Shown piece by piece: positions 1 through 6,209 of a stretch of DNA of 11,667 bases. Below the pieces are notes generated by a model, which was given only the letters and a program-made list of their open reading frames with translations, searched no databases and was not told where the DNA came from. A program made the translations under genes and the position numbers. Location of the stretch: the NCBI GenBank assembly GCA_030613125.1, contig JAUWMO010000077.1, positions 1 through 11,667 of the forward strand. The letters run 5' to 3'. Numbering within the stretch: the stretch's first letter is position 1; each line of letters begins with the position of its first letter. This DNA is from Bacteroidota bacterium. GTDB taxonomy: Bacteria > Bacteroidota > Bacteroidia > Bacteroidales > VadinHA17.

Positions 1-551
1 AGTGATACCTGGGGGAAAGTAGCCTTACAAATTATATCAGCAACATTGTATTCCTCATATGTCTTTCTAAAATAATTCGTGGTTTTAAAAATTGAGTTAA
101 TAAAATTAAAATTGTTTTGGTTTATTTCACAATATGAGAAAGGATATAATGTAGAAAGCTGTATCCTTCCTACTAAGGCTTCAGAAAGCTCGGGGAGTGT
201 TAAAATATTTGAAGATCCGGTTAATAGAAATAGACCAGTGATTTTCTTGTCCTCAAACCTGGATTGGTCAATATGTAGTTTTAAATGACGGAACAGTTCA
301 GGTACCAACTGAACCTCGTCAATAACTACAGGTTTATTGAAACTTTTTAAAAAACCACCGGGATTAGATTTGGCGAAAGAAAGAGTCGAAATATCATCAA
401 ATGTTACATAATCAGCATTTATTGTCTCATCCGCAATTTTCTTTGCAAGAGTACTTTTTCCAGACTGTCTTGGGCCATTGATAAATACTGCGGGCATTGT
501 TGAAAGCCCTTTCAAAATTACATCAGTAATATTTCTTTGAATATATATCAT
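1..551 (-). CDS. Predicted AAA+ ATPase, AAA_14/DUF4143 type (C-terminus beyond the left edge)
   Basis: The frame begins with ATG at 551 and stays open for 183 codons to the window edge, so only the N-terminal ATPase part is present. Walker A is GPRQSGKST at about residues 26-34. Walker B is VVIDEVQ at 75-81. A sensor-like LLTGSSN lies at 109-115, followed by ALVGRI (125-130) and a YPFSYCEI segment (136-143), the order expected of AAA_14 proteins that carry a C-terminal DUF4143. Such proteins are common, scattered accessory ATPases in bacteria and archaea; their cellular role is poorly defined, and no substrate can be inferred here. The start at residue 1 fits the usual short N-terminus (about 20 residues before the P-loop); Met19 is a possible alternative. 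The gene follows cysS on the same strand after 133 bp and has its own promoter-like sequence, so it is probably transcribed separately. Family assignment is fairly sure, function is not. Confidence 0.85.
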   Translation of the reverse strand, partial: MIYIQRNITDVILKGLSTMPAVFINGPRQSGKSTLAKKIADETINADYVTFDDISTLSFAKSNPGGFLKSFNKPVVIDEVQLVPELFRHLKLHIDQSRFEDKKITGLFLLTGSSNILTLPELSEALVGRIQLSTLYPFSYCEINQNNFNFINSIFKTTNYFRKTYEEYNVADIICKATFPQVS

Positions 552-555
552 GTTG

Positions 556-586
556 CAAATATAACAAATACTGTTATAAAATACAA
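556..586 (-). promoter_or_regulatory. Candidate Bacteroidota promoter for the AAA ATPase gene
   Basis: Read on the minus strand, TATATTTG (556-563) matches the Bacteroidota -7 element TAnnTTTG, and a TTG (584-586) lies 20 bp upstream as a partial -33 element. Transcription from it would start within a few bases of the ATG at 551, so the message would be leaderless or nearly so. The sequence match is clear; its use is inferred. Confidence 0.45.
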
Positions 587-612
587 CAGCAGCTGTTATA
601 TTTACAAAACAT
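561..612. repeat. Clustered TGTTAT repeats overlapping the ATPase promoter
   Basis: ATAACA (561-566) and TGTTAT (572-577) form a perfect inverted repeat with a 5-bp spacer. CTGTTATA occurs twice in direct orientation, at 571-578 and 593-600, a 22-bp period or about two helical turns, and similar A/C-rich sequence (ATACAACA, TTACAAAACA) follows each copy. AACAG and CTGTT also frame 585-597. The cluster lies across the -7/-33 region of the ATPase gene, as an operator would. No regulator is encoded nearby, and AT-rich sequence can produce such matches by chance. Confidence 0.35.
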
Positions 613-684
613 TTAATTTGGAATTAGTTTTTTTTCCTCAGGTAGATCTATATTTCTGAAACAGAATCTATATTCAAAAAAAAT

Positions 685-2181
685 TTATTCTTTGGATTTT
701 AACTTATCCTTTGAGATTATCTCCCACTCAACCCCATCCTTTTTATCTTTAATCTCAATGCCCAAGTCAGTCAGGGTTTTTCGAATGTGGTCAGAAGTCT
801 CGAAATCCTTTTCCTGTTTTGCCTTCTGCCGGATATTTAAAAGAATGTTTACCAATTCGGTTGTTAATCCTTCTTGTAATGTTTTTTGCTTTTCTTTTTT
901 TAATCCTAGAATATCCAACACAAAAACTCGGTATATCTGTTTCAGGCGGTTAAGGTCATTTGAACTAATGGCTCCTTTTCCGTCTACCAGGGAATTACTT
1001 ATTTTAAGTCCATCAAAAAGATGAGAGATAAGAACCGGTGAATTGAGATCATCATTTATGGACTGATAACAATTTGCCTCCAGTTTATCTATATCAACCG
1101 TTGACTTGTTATTTGGTGTTATCTTCTCAATACTATCGATTCCTCTGAAAAGCCGTTCCAAACCTTTTTCAGCCGATTGAAGAGCTTCATTTGAAAAATC
1201 CAGAGTACTTCTGTAATGAGCCTGAAGCATAAAGAACCTAATGGTCATAGGACTAAATGGTTTCTCAATCAAAGGATGGGATCCGGAGAAAAATTCATCT
1301 AATGTTACTGCATTACCCAGGGATTTACCCATTTTCTGACCTTTGATGGTGATCATATTATTATGCATCCAATACTTAACTGAGGACTTTCCATTGGCGG
1401 CAGTTGATTGAGCTATTTCACACTCATGATGCGGAAAAAGCAGATCCATTCCTCCACCATGAATATCAAACTCTTCTCCAAGGTATTTGGTACTCATAGT
1501 AGAACATTCAAGATGCCATCCGGGAAAACCCTCACTCCATTTCGAAGGCCAGCGCATAAGATGTTCGGAAGTAGCTTTTTTCCAGAGTGCAAAATCATAA
1601 GAGTTTTTCTTTTCATCCTGGCCTTCAAGTTCCCTGGTGCTACTTATAAGGTCTTCAATAATTCTCCCTGACAAAACCCCGTATTTATACTTTTCATTAT
1701 ACTTTTTTACATCAAAATATACTGAACCATTAACTTCATATGCAAATCCACTATTTAAGATTTTGTCAACAAATTGTTGCTGTTCAATTATATGTCCTGA
1801 TGCCAAAGGTTCAATACTGGGATCCAGAACATTCAATTGCCTCATATTCTGATGGTAGCTGTTAGAATAGTACTGTACCAGCTCCATTGGCTCCAATTTT
1901 TCCAGGCGTGCCTTTTTCAGTATTTTATCTTCCCCTTCATCTGCATCACTTTCAAGATGACCTACATCAGTAATATTGCGGACGTATCTGACCTTGTATT
2001 CTAAGTGTTTTAAATACCTGTATAATAAATCAAAAGTAATGGCTGCACGCGCATGTCCTAAATGGGCATCTCCGTAAACAGTCGGGCCACATACATACAA
2101 TCCAACATGAGGCGGATTAAGGGGTATAAATTTTTCTTTCTTTTTAGTAATTGTATTGTAAATGTATAAAGGGATTTTCAT
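685..2181 (-). CDS. cysS: Cysteinyl-tRNA synthetase
   Basis: A cytoplasmic class I aminoacyl-tRNA synthetase that charges tRNA-Cys with cysteine using ATP. The 498-residue protein has the cysteine/zinc-site segment YVCGPTVYG (C31), the class I HIGH motif as HLGH (40-43), WHLEC (C226) and FPHHECEIAQ (H251, E255), which supply the remaining zinc ligands by comparison with the E. coli enzyme (C28, C209, H234, E238). The KMSKS loop reads KMGKS (283-287), a variant I associate with Bacteroidota. The C-terminal part (about 340-498) is the helical DALR/anticodon-binding region. The frame can be extended ten codons upstream to 2211, but MKIPLYIYNT starts where family members normally start, so I chose 2181. 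The gene is transcribed away from the lipoprotein gene and toward the ATPase gene. It is complete, with no missing catalytic motif. Confidence 0.97.
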   Translation of the reverse strand: MKIPLYIYNTITKKKEKFIPLNPPHVGLYVCGPTVYGDAHLGHARAAITFDLLYRYLKHLEYKVRYVRNITDVGHLESDADEGEDKILKKARLEKLEPMELVQYYSNSYHQNMRQLNVLDPSIEPLASGHIIEQQQFVDKILNSGFAYEVNGSVYFDVKKYNEKYKYGVLSGRIIEDLISSTRELEGQDEKKNSYDFALWKKATSEHLMRWPSKWSEGFPGWHLECSTMSTKYLGEEFDIHGGGMDLLFPHHECEIAQSTAANGKSSVKYWMHNNMITIKGQKMGKSLGNAVTLDEFFSGSHPLIEKPFSPMTIRFFMLQAHYRSTLDFSNEALQSAEKGLERLFRGIDSIEKITPNNKSTVDIDKLEANCYQSINDDLNSPVLISHLFDGLKISNSLVDGKGAISSNDLNRLKQIYRVFVLDILGLKKEKQKTLQEGLTTELVNILLNIRQKAKQEKDFETSDHIRKTLTDLGIEIKDKKDGVEWEIISKDKLKSKE

Positions 2182-2558
2182 TGTATAAAAAATGTGTTTA
2201 CCTAAGATCAAATGGCCAGTAAAATTAGTAATAAATATATAACCCTAACCACAGATAAACAGTAAATCCTTACTGAAAGAATGTACCAAAGACATCTTGT
2301 TGGGGTCTTTGGTAACATCAAGCTTAAAACTTTATGTACCTGTTTCAAATTGTTACAGGTTGTCTCAATCGCTAGGGTTTATGGGATACATATTACGGTT
2401 TCCTGCTGTAAAAAAAAATAGGGGGGGCGGTAAACGTTTGGTTTTATATGATTTTTGTAGTAACTTATATTGACCAATGATTCTTTTCAAAATTAATGGA
2501 GTAGTAAAATTGATGTTTTCAGGGGAATAAGTATTAAGTAAATAAAAAATGATTAACC
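2182..2558. other. Intergenic region between the divergent cysS and lipoprotein genes
   Basis: This 377-bp stretch must hold the cysS promoter (minus strand) and the lipoprotein gene promoter (plus strand), but I find no full TTTG-N19-TAnnTTTG match on either strand. It contains a strong stem-loop (2281-2318), a weaker inverted repeat with ACCTGT (2338-2343) and ACAGGT (2355-2360), and a homopolymer block of nine A (2410-2418) followed by T, A and seven G (2421-2427), unusual for this AT-rich sequence. A 69-codon minus-strand frame crosses the block, but nothing in it looks like a protein. Confidence 0.5.
2281..2318. repeat. Perfect 10-bp inverted repeat forming a stem-loop upstream of cysS
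   Basis: TACCAAAGAC (2284-2293) and GTCTTTGGTA (2305-2314) are perfectly complementary around an 11-base loop. ATG (2281-2283) and CAT (2316-2318) extend the stem beyond a single bulged A. The structure lies 103 bp upstream of the chosen cysS start. It may fold in a long cysS 5' leader, or be a terminator left from a lost gene. Neither arm is followed by a convincing run of T. Confidence 0.5.
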
Positions 2559-2921
2559 ATGAAAGTAAACACATTATTAATTCTATTGATTATCTTATTT
2601 GCCTATTCATGTAAAAAGGAATATATTGAACCTTTAAACGACATTAGTGCATGTGGGAAAGAAGATCCGTTAAATCAACTGACATGGTTGAACTCAAAAG
2701 TTCGTAACGGTAAAGATCCTTCAAATACAGATTTTATTGAACATGTGTGGATCAAGGAGTATAAAGGAGAGGACATAATAATCATAGAGTTTGGGCTGAC
2801 ATCTACAGTATATGATCCATTTAACTGTTCTGGTGTTGGTGTCAAAATTCACGATATAAATTTTTATAATACATTATCAGATAATGATTTAGTTTACAGA
2901 TATAACTATAATGACTTATGA
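2559..2921 (+). CDS. Small lipoprotein of unknown function
   Basis: A 120-residue protein beginning with a type II signal peptide: Lys2, a hydrophobic stretch LLILLIILFA (6-15) and a lipobox ending FAYSC, which makes C18 the predicted acylated residue. The mature part is about 103 residues, lacks further membrane segments and holds two more cysteines (in SACGKEDPLN and FNCSG). The DPLNQLTWLNSKV segment near residue 37 resembles the DPLxxLxWL motif that I remember from short, uncharacterised Bacteroidota lipoproteins. I cannot name an enzyme activity or ligand. It should be anchored in the outer or inner membrane; sorting cannot be decided from CKKEY. It stands alone, between cysS (divergent) and the methionine leader promoter, and does not appear to belong to the methionine operon. 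Coding status is well supported by the signal peptide, function is unknown. Confidence 0.75.
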   Translation: MKVNTLLILLIILFAYSCKKEYIEPLNDISACGKEDPLNQLTWLNSKVRNGKDPSNTDFIEHVWIKEYKGEDIIIIEFGLTSTVYDPFNCSGVGVKIHDINFYNTLSDNDLVYRYNYNDL

Positions 2922-3018
2922 AACTACTGGTTCAAATTTCAAAAACAAAGTGAATTAAAATTTAAAAGTCAAACCGTGATTGAAATATTGAGATATCATA
3001 AAAAAAATGTACATATTT

Positions 3019-3049
3019 TTTGTATTTATTAAGGATTAAATTACTTTTG
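3019..3049 (+). promoter_or_regulatory. Consensus Bacteroidota promoter of the methionine operon
   Basis: TTTG (3019-3022) and TACTTTTG (3042-3049) match the Bacteroidota housekeeping sigma factor consensus TTTG / TAnnTTTG at every defined base, with exactly 19 bp between them. Transcription would start near 3055, about 40 bases before the riboswitch aptamer. ACTCTT (3053-3058) and AAGAGT (3080-3085) could form a short stem at the 5' end of the transcript. Confidence 0.85.
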
Positions 3050-3090
3050 CTGACTCTTATTCAAATATTCTTCCCGAAAAAGAGTGTTTG

Positions 3091-3217
3091 ATTTATTAAG
3101 AAGAGGGGAGAGACTAGGCTCTGAGAACCTCTAGCAACCTTTTCCGGCAGAAATCGGAAAAAAGGTGCTAAAACCTAATCCTGACCCGATTACATTCGGC
3201 AGCAGGAGATGATAACT
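3091..3217 (+). promoter_or_regulatory. SAM-I class riboswitch aptamer
   Basis: The conserved core is present in order: AAGAAGAGGGGAGAGACTAG, then TAGCAACC, GGTGCTAA and AGGAGATGATAA. Four helices can be drawn. P1 is TTATT (3093-3097) with GATAA (3211-3215). P2 pairs AGAG (3109-3112) with CTCT (3129-3132), where many members have GGG/CCC, a compensatory change. P3 is TTTTCCG (3140-3146) with CGGAAAA (3155-3161). P4 joins CCTG (3180-3183) to CAGG (3203-3206) and CCGA (3186-3189) to TCGG (3196-3199). This class binds S-adenosylmethionine, and genes behind it are normally switched off when SAM is plentiful. Its position between the consensus promoter and a complete methionine pathway agrees. About 215 bases separate the aptamer from the first enzyme gene, an unusually long expression platform, explained by the leader frame that follows. 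Confidence 0.95.
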
Positions 3218-3231
3218 TAAATACTGGTATC

Positions 3232-3327
3232 ATGAAAAATTTATTTATTACAACATGGGATCTTGTCTTTAAACCGACAAACAAAACTCAGTTTACCATG
3301 CCGTTCATGCCTATGTGCATGTATTAA
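3232..3327 (+). CDS. Putative methionine-rich leader peptide (31 aa)
   Basis: ATG (3232) opens a 31-codon frame ending in TAA (3325-3327). The peptide starts MKNLFITTWDLVF and ends TMPFMPMCMY. Besides the initiator, Met codons are at residues 23, 26, 28 and 30, so four of the last nine residues are methionine, with one Cys among them. Clustered codons for the end product just before the stop, with a stem-loop one base after the stop and a terminator-like hairpin before the first enzyme gene, are the layout of an amino-acid attenuator. Methionine is the product of the operon behind it. There is no clear Shine-Dalgarno sequence, as usual in this phylum. It is probably translated as a sensor, not as a functional protein. 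Its existence as a translated frame is inferred; chance would be unlikely to place this Met cluster here. Confidence 0.75.
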   Translation: MKNLFITTWDLVFKPTNKTQFTMPFMPMCMY

Positions 3328-3328
3328 A

Positions 3329-3351
3329 CTTCAAACATAATTTGTTTGAAG
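3329..3351 (+). promoter_or_regulatory. Stem-loop immediately after the leader-peptide stop
   Basis: CTTCAAACA (3329-3337) and TGTTTGAAG (3343-3351) pair perfectly over 9 bp around the loop TAATT. It begins one base after the stop codon, so a ribosome reading the last Met codons or the stop would cover its 5' arm. It is not followed by a T run and is more likely the pause or competitor hairpin of the attenuator than a terminator. Confidence 0.7.
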
Positions 3352-3365
3352 GTTTACTCTGCCTA

Positions 3366-3399
3366 TTGACTGGTAATAACCAGACTCAAATCTTTTTGT
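3366..3399 (+). terminator. Attenuator terminator ahead of the aspartate kinase gene
   Basis: TTGACTGGT (3366-3374) pairs with ACCAG (3379-3383) and, past a bulged AC, TCAA (3386-3389); the loop is AATA. A U-rich tail ATCTTTTTG follows (3390-3398). It ends 34 bases before the first enzyme start codon, after the riboswitch and leader frame. The stem is modest in GC content, so strength is uncertain. The 3' arm can also pair with the stem-loop upstream: GGTT (3351-3354) with AACC (3378-3381) and TTTGA (3345-3349) with TCAAA (3386-3390), an antiterminator candidate. Confidence 0.65.
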
Positions 3400-3432
3400 T
3401 TGTAATCCAATATTATAGTTTTAAAGATAGAT

Positions 3433-4806
3433 ATGTCAAAAATTGTAGTAAAATTCGGTGGCTCTAATCTTAAATCTAAAAATGATTTAGGAAAAATCCT
3501 TAATGTAATTGAGCAATATAAACAGCAAGTAATTATTGTAGTTTCAGCGTTTTACGGTATTACTGATTTTCTTGCTTCCAGAATTAACCAATGTCTTGAA
3601 GAGAGGTTTGATGTCAATGAAATTATAAATGATTTGAGAAAAAAGAATGAAAAAATAATTCTTGAAAATTTTGAAGATATTTATTTGATCAGAAAGACTA
3701 TTAATCAGGTTGATGAAGTAATTGTTGAGCTTGAGAAATTTTTCTTAGGTATTCATTATATTAAAGAAATTCCGGAATTTCTTGAAGACCAGATCCTTTC
3801 CAGTGGGGAAAAAATCAGTTCAATTATTCTTCATTCACTGCTTGAATCAAAAGGAATCAGATCGGAACTAATATTTCCTGAAGAACTTCCTCTTATTACG
3901 GATGGGGAATTCAGGAATGCCACAGTTGATTTTAAAGCCAGTGAAAAAAAGGTGAGGGAAAAGTTATCCGGAAGTCACACATATGTAATTCCCGGATTTT
4001 ATGGTGTTTCACCTTCTGGTAAGATAACACTCCTTGGCAGAGGCGGCAGTGATTATTCTGCGGCCTCTATTGCTAAGTGTGTTCAGGCAGATTTTCTGGA
4101 TATATGGAAAGATGTTGACGGGTTTATGACAGGTGACCCAAAATTGGTGGAAAATCCGGTTCGACTTGATAAGATCACTTATACTGAAGCAGCAGAACTG
4201 GCTTATTTTGGAGCAAAGATCCTGCATCCAAGAACAGTGGAACCTCTTATGGAAGCACATATCCCAATCAGGTTATTTAATATTAATGGTATACTTGACA
4301 ATACTCAGCCGGTTTCATATGTAAACTCTGAAGAAGTGGTAATGGATGGGGTTGTGAAAAGTGTTACATATAGCGATGAGTTTTGTATTATCAAGCTAAG
4401 GGGTCCTGGTGTTGGAATTAAACCGGGCATCCTGGCTAAAGTAACCGGAGGTTTGGGTAAAGAAAAGATAAACATTAGTTCAGTAATCACTTCACAAATT
4501 GCCATAAATATTTTATTACACAACAAGGACAGGAGTAGAGCTTTATCTGTGATTAAAAACATTGAACTGCCAGCAGTAAATGAAATCATTACACTTGATG
4601 ATATTTCACTTATTGCAGTAGTAGGTCAGGGGATGCTTGATAATCATGGTGTTGCAGCCAGGATCTTTTCTGCAATTGCCAGGCAGAAGATCAATATTAA
4701 GATAAGTAGCTCCGGTGCTTCACAGGGTGTTAGCTACCTGGTAGTGGACAGGGAAAACAGAACATTGGCTGTAAGGGAAATTCATAATGAATTTTTCAGT
4801 AATTAG
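3433..4806 (+). CDS. lysC: Aspartate kinase (monofunctional), first enzyme of the methionine operon
   Basis: Phosphorylates L-aspartate with ATP, the committed step to lysine, threonine and methionine. The 457-residue protein starts with KFGGS (7-11) and carries SSGE (123-126), GRGGSDYSA (202-210) and KDVDGFMTGDP (226-236), the ATP and aspartate sites of the amino-acid kinase fold. Two ACT-like regulatory domains follow, roughly 305-380 (with GPGVGIKPGILAKV) and 390-457 (with GMLDNHGVAARIFSA). No homoserine dehydrogenase is fused; that enzyme is encoded separately four genes along. Since it is the first gene behind the SAM riboswitch and Met leader, it is probably the methionine-dedicated isozyme; lysC is used only as the common name for monofunctional aspartokinases. 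Which amino acid the ACT domains bind cannot be read here. The start fits the family, with the KFGGS motif six residues in. Confidence 0.95.
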   Translation: MSKIVVKFGGSNLKSKNDLGKILNVIEQYKQQVIIVVSAFYGITDFLASRINQCLEERFDVNEIINDLRKKNEKIILENFEDIYLIRKTINQVDEVIVELEKFFLGIHYIKEIPEFLEDQILSSGEKISSIILHSLLESKGIRSELIFPEELPLITDGEFRNATVDFKASEKKVREKLSGSHTYVIPGFYGVSPSGKITLLGRGGSDYSAASIAKCVQADFLDIWKDVDGFMTGDPKLVENPVRLDKITYTEAAELAYFGAKILHPRTVEPLMEAHIPIRLFNINGILDNTQPVSYVNSEEVVMDGVVKSVTYSDEFCIIKLRGPGVGIKPGILAKVTGGLGKEKINISSVITSQIAINILLHNKDRSRALSVIKNIELPAVNEIITLDDISLIAVVGQGMLDNHGVAARIFSAIARQKINIKISSSGASQGVSYLVVDRENRTLAVREIHNEFFSN

Positions 4807-4866
4807 CATCTTATCCTGGTTTAATAAAGAAAATTTGAAAAACAGATTAAATTTTTAGAAACAACC

Positions 4867-6168
4867 ATGACTATTAATAAAATGAATTTCGAAACATTGC
4901 AAATACATGCAGGCCATTCACCCGATAGTGATACCCATTCACGGGCAGTGCCTCTTTATCAGACATCTTCCTACACGTTTGATAACTCCAATCATGCTGC
5001 AAATCTTTTTGCACTGAAAGAGTTTGGAAATATTTATACCAGGATCATGAATCCGACTACCGAGGTTTTTGAAACCAGGATAGCAGCCCTGGAAGGAGGA
5101 GTTGGTAGCCTTGCAGTTTCTTCCGGGCATGCAGCCCAATTCATAACTATTAGCACCTTGCTTACTCAGGGAGATAACCTTGTTTCATCTCCCTATTTAT
5201 ATGGGGGTACATTTAATCAGTTCAAAGTAACCTTCAAAGGAATTGGTATTGAATCAAGGTTTACTGAAAATTTAAACCCGGCTTCATTTGAGAATTTGAT
5301 AGATAATAATACTAAAATTATTTACCTTGAAACTGTTGGTAATCCGGGTTTCAATATCCCCGATTTTGATGCCATTGCCAAACTTGCTGAAAAGTACCAG
5401 ATACCGCTGGTAGTGGATAATACCTTTGGTGCGGCAGGTTATATCTTCAAACCCTTTGAACATGGTGCTAACATTGTTGTTGAGTCAGCCACAAAGTGGA
5501 TTGGAGGACATGGAACCAGTATTGGTGGAGTGATAACCGATGCCGGTACCTTTTCGTGGAACAATGGAAAATTCCCTCAGTTTACAGAACCATCAGAGGG
5601 TTATCATGGACTGAAATTCTGGGACACTTTTGGTGAGGATTCATCCTTCGGTAATATTGCCTTTATAGTAAAGGCAAGGGTCGAAGGTCTCCGGGATTAT
5701 GGCCCTTCAATAAGTCCCTTCAACTCATTCCTTTTACTTCAGGGACTGGAAACTCTCTCGTTGAGGATGGACCGTCATATTGAAAACACTAAAGCTCTGG
5801 CCAAATGGTTACAGGACCATCCAAAAGTTGAAAATGCTAATTATCCCGGACTTGAAAATAATCCATCATATGATCTTGCAAAAAAATATTTCTCAAAAGG
5901 ACCCGGAGCGGTATTATCTTTTACAGTGAAAGGAGGAAAAGAAAAAGCTATCAGATTGGTAGACGAACTGAAAATGGTAAGTCATCTGGCCAATATTGGA
6001 GATGCCAAAACACTTATTATCCAACCAGCAGCTACAACACACCAGCAACTTTCTGATGCGGAGCAAAAGGCTGCCGGAGTATTACCCTCAATGTTAAGGG
6101 TGTCAGTTGGTTTAGAGCATATAGATGATATTATTGATGATTTCAGGCAGGCTCTCGCGAAGATCTGA
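4867..6168 (+). CDS. metY: O-acetylhomoserine sulfhydrylase
   Basis: A PLP enzyme of the Cys/Met metabolism family that makes homocysteine from O-acetylhomoserine and sulfide in the cytoplasm. At 433 residues it has the length typical of MetY, longer than the roughly 380-400 of cystathionine synthases and lyases. Landmarks are YTRIMNPTT (57-65), SSGHAAQ (85-91, phosphate-binding), VVDNTFG (182-188) with D184 for the pyridine nitrogen, and ESATKWIGGHGTS (206-218) with K210 as the Schiff-base lysine. The insertion around 228-260 after the lysine loop is the usual MetY feature. MetX directly downstream supplies its substrate, which supports acetylhomoserine over succinylhomoserine. Met6 (4882) is an alternative start, since MNFETLQIHAG matches the common N-terminus. 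It begins 60 bp after the kinase gene, without a promoter or terminator between them. Confidence 0.95.
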   Translation: MTINKMNFETLQIHAGHSPDSDTHSRAVPLYQTSSYTFDNSNHAANLFALKEFGNIYTRIMNPTTEVFETRIAALEGGVGSLAVSSGHAAQFITISTLLTQGDNLVSSPYLYGGTFNQFKVTFKGIGIESRFTENLNPASFENLIDNNTKIIYLETVGNPGFNIPDFDAIAKLAEKYQIPLVVDNTFGAAGYIFKPFEHGANIVVESATKWIGGHGTSIGGVITDAGTFSWNNGKFPQFTEPSEGYHGLKFWDTFGEDSSFGNIAFIVKARVEGLRDYGPSISPFNSFLLLQGLETLSLRMDRHIENTKALAKWLQDHPKVENANYPGLENNPSYDLAKKYFSKGPGAVLSFTVKGGKEKAIRLVDELKMVSHLANIGDAKTLIIQPAATTHQQLSDAEQKAAGVLPSMLRVSVGLEHIDDIIDDFRQALAKI

Positions 6169-6209
6169 TTTTAGAAAATTAATTTACTAATAATACATAT
6201 TATTATTGA

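Noticed and set aside
646..674. Direct repeat ATCTATATT (646-654, 666-674) and small hairpin TTCTG/CAGAA (654-666) downstream of cysS
   Set aside because: The stem is only 5 bp and no T run follows on the cysS strand, so I do not call it a terminator.
1408..1671. Plus-strand frames inside cysS and other antisense frames inside lysC, metY, hom and metH
   Set aside because: They are shadows of well-supported genes, with no motifs or start signals of their own.
2182..2211. Ten-codon N-terminal extension of cysS
   Set aside because: The extra residues precede the usual family N-terminus and match no known part of cysteinyl-tRNA synthetases; start 2181 fits better.
2338..2360. ACCTGT/ACAGGT inverted repeat, the same arms as the hairpin at 8593-8610
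   Set aside because: Loops and flanks differ, and a 6-bp stem shared by two distant sites is likely coincidence.
2365..2574. 69-codon minus-strand frame overlapping the lipoprotein start
   Set aside because: Its PPP and FFF stretches simply translate the G7 and A9 tracts, it overlaps the signal peptide of a better-supported gene, and it has no recognisable motif.
6189..6204. AATAATA/TATTATT inverted repeat just before the metX start codon
   Set aside because: It consists only of A-T pairs with a 2-base loop in AT-rich DNA; it is expected by chance and would be too weak to matter.
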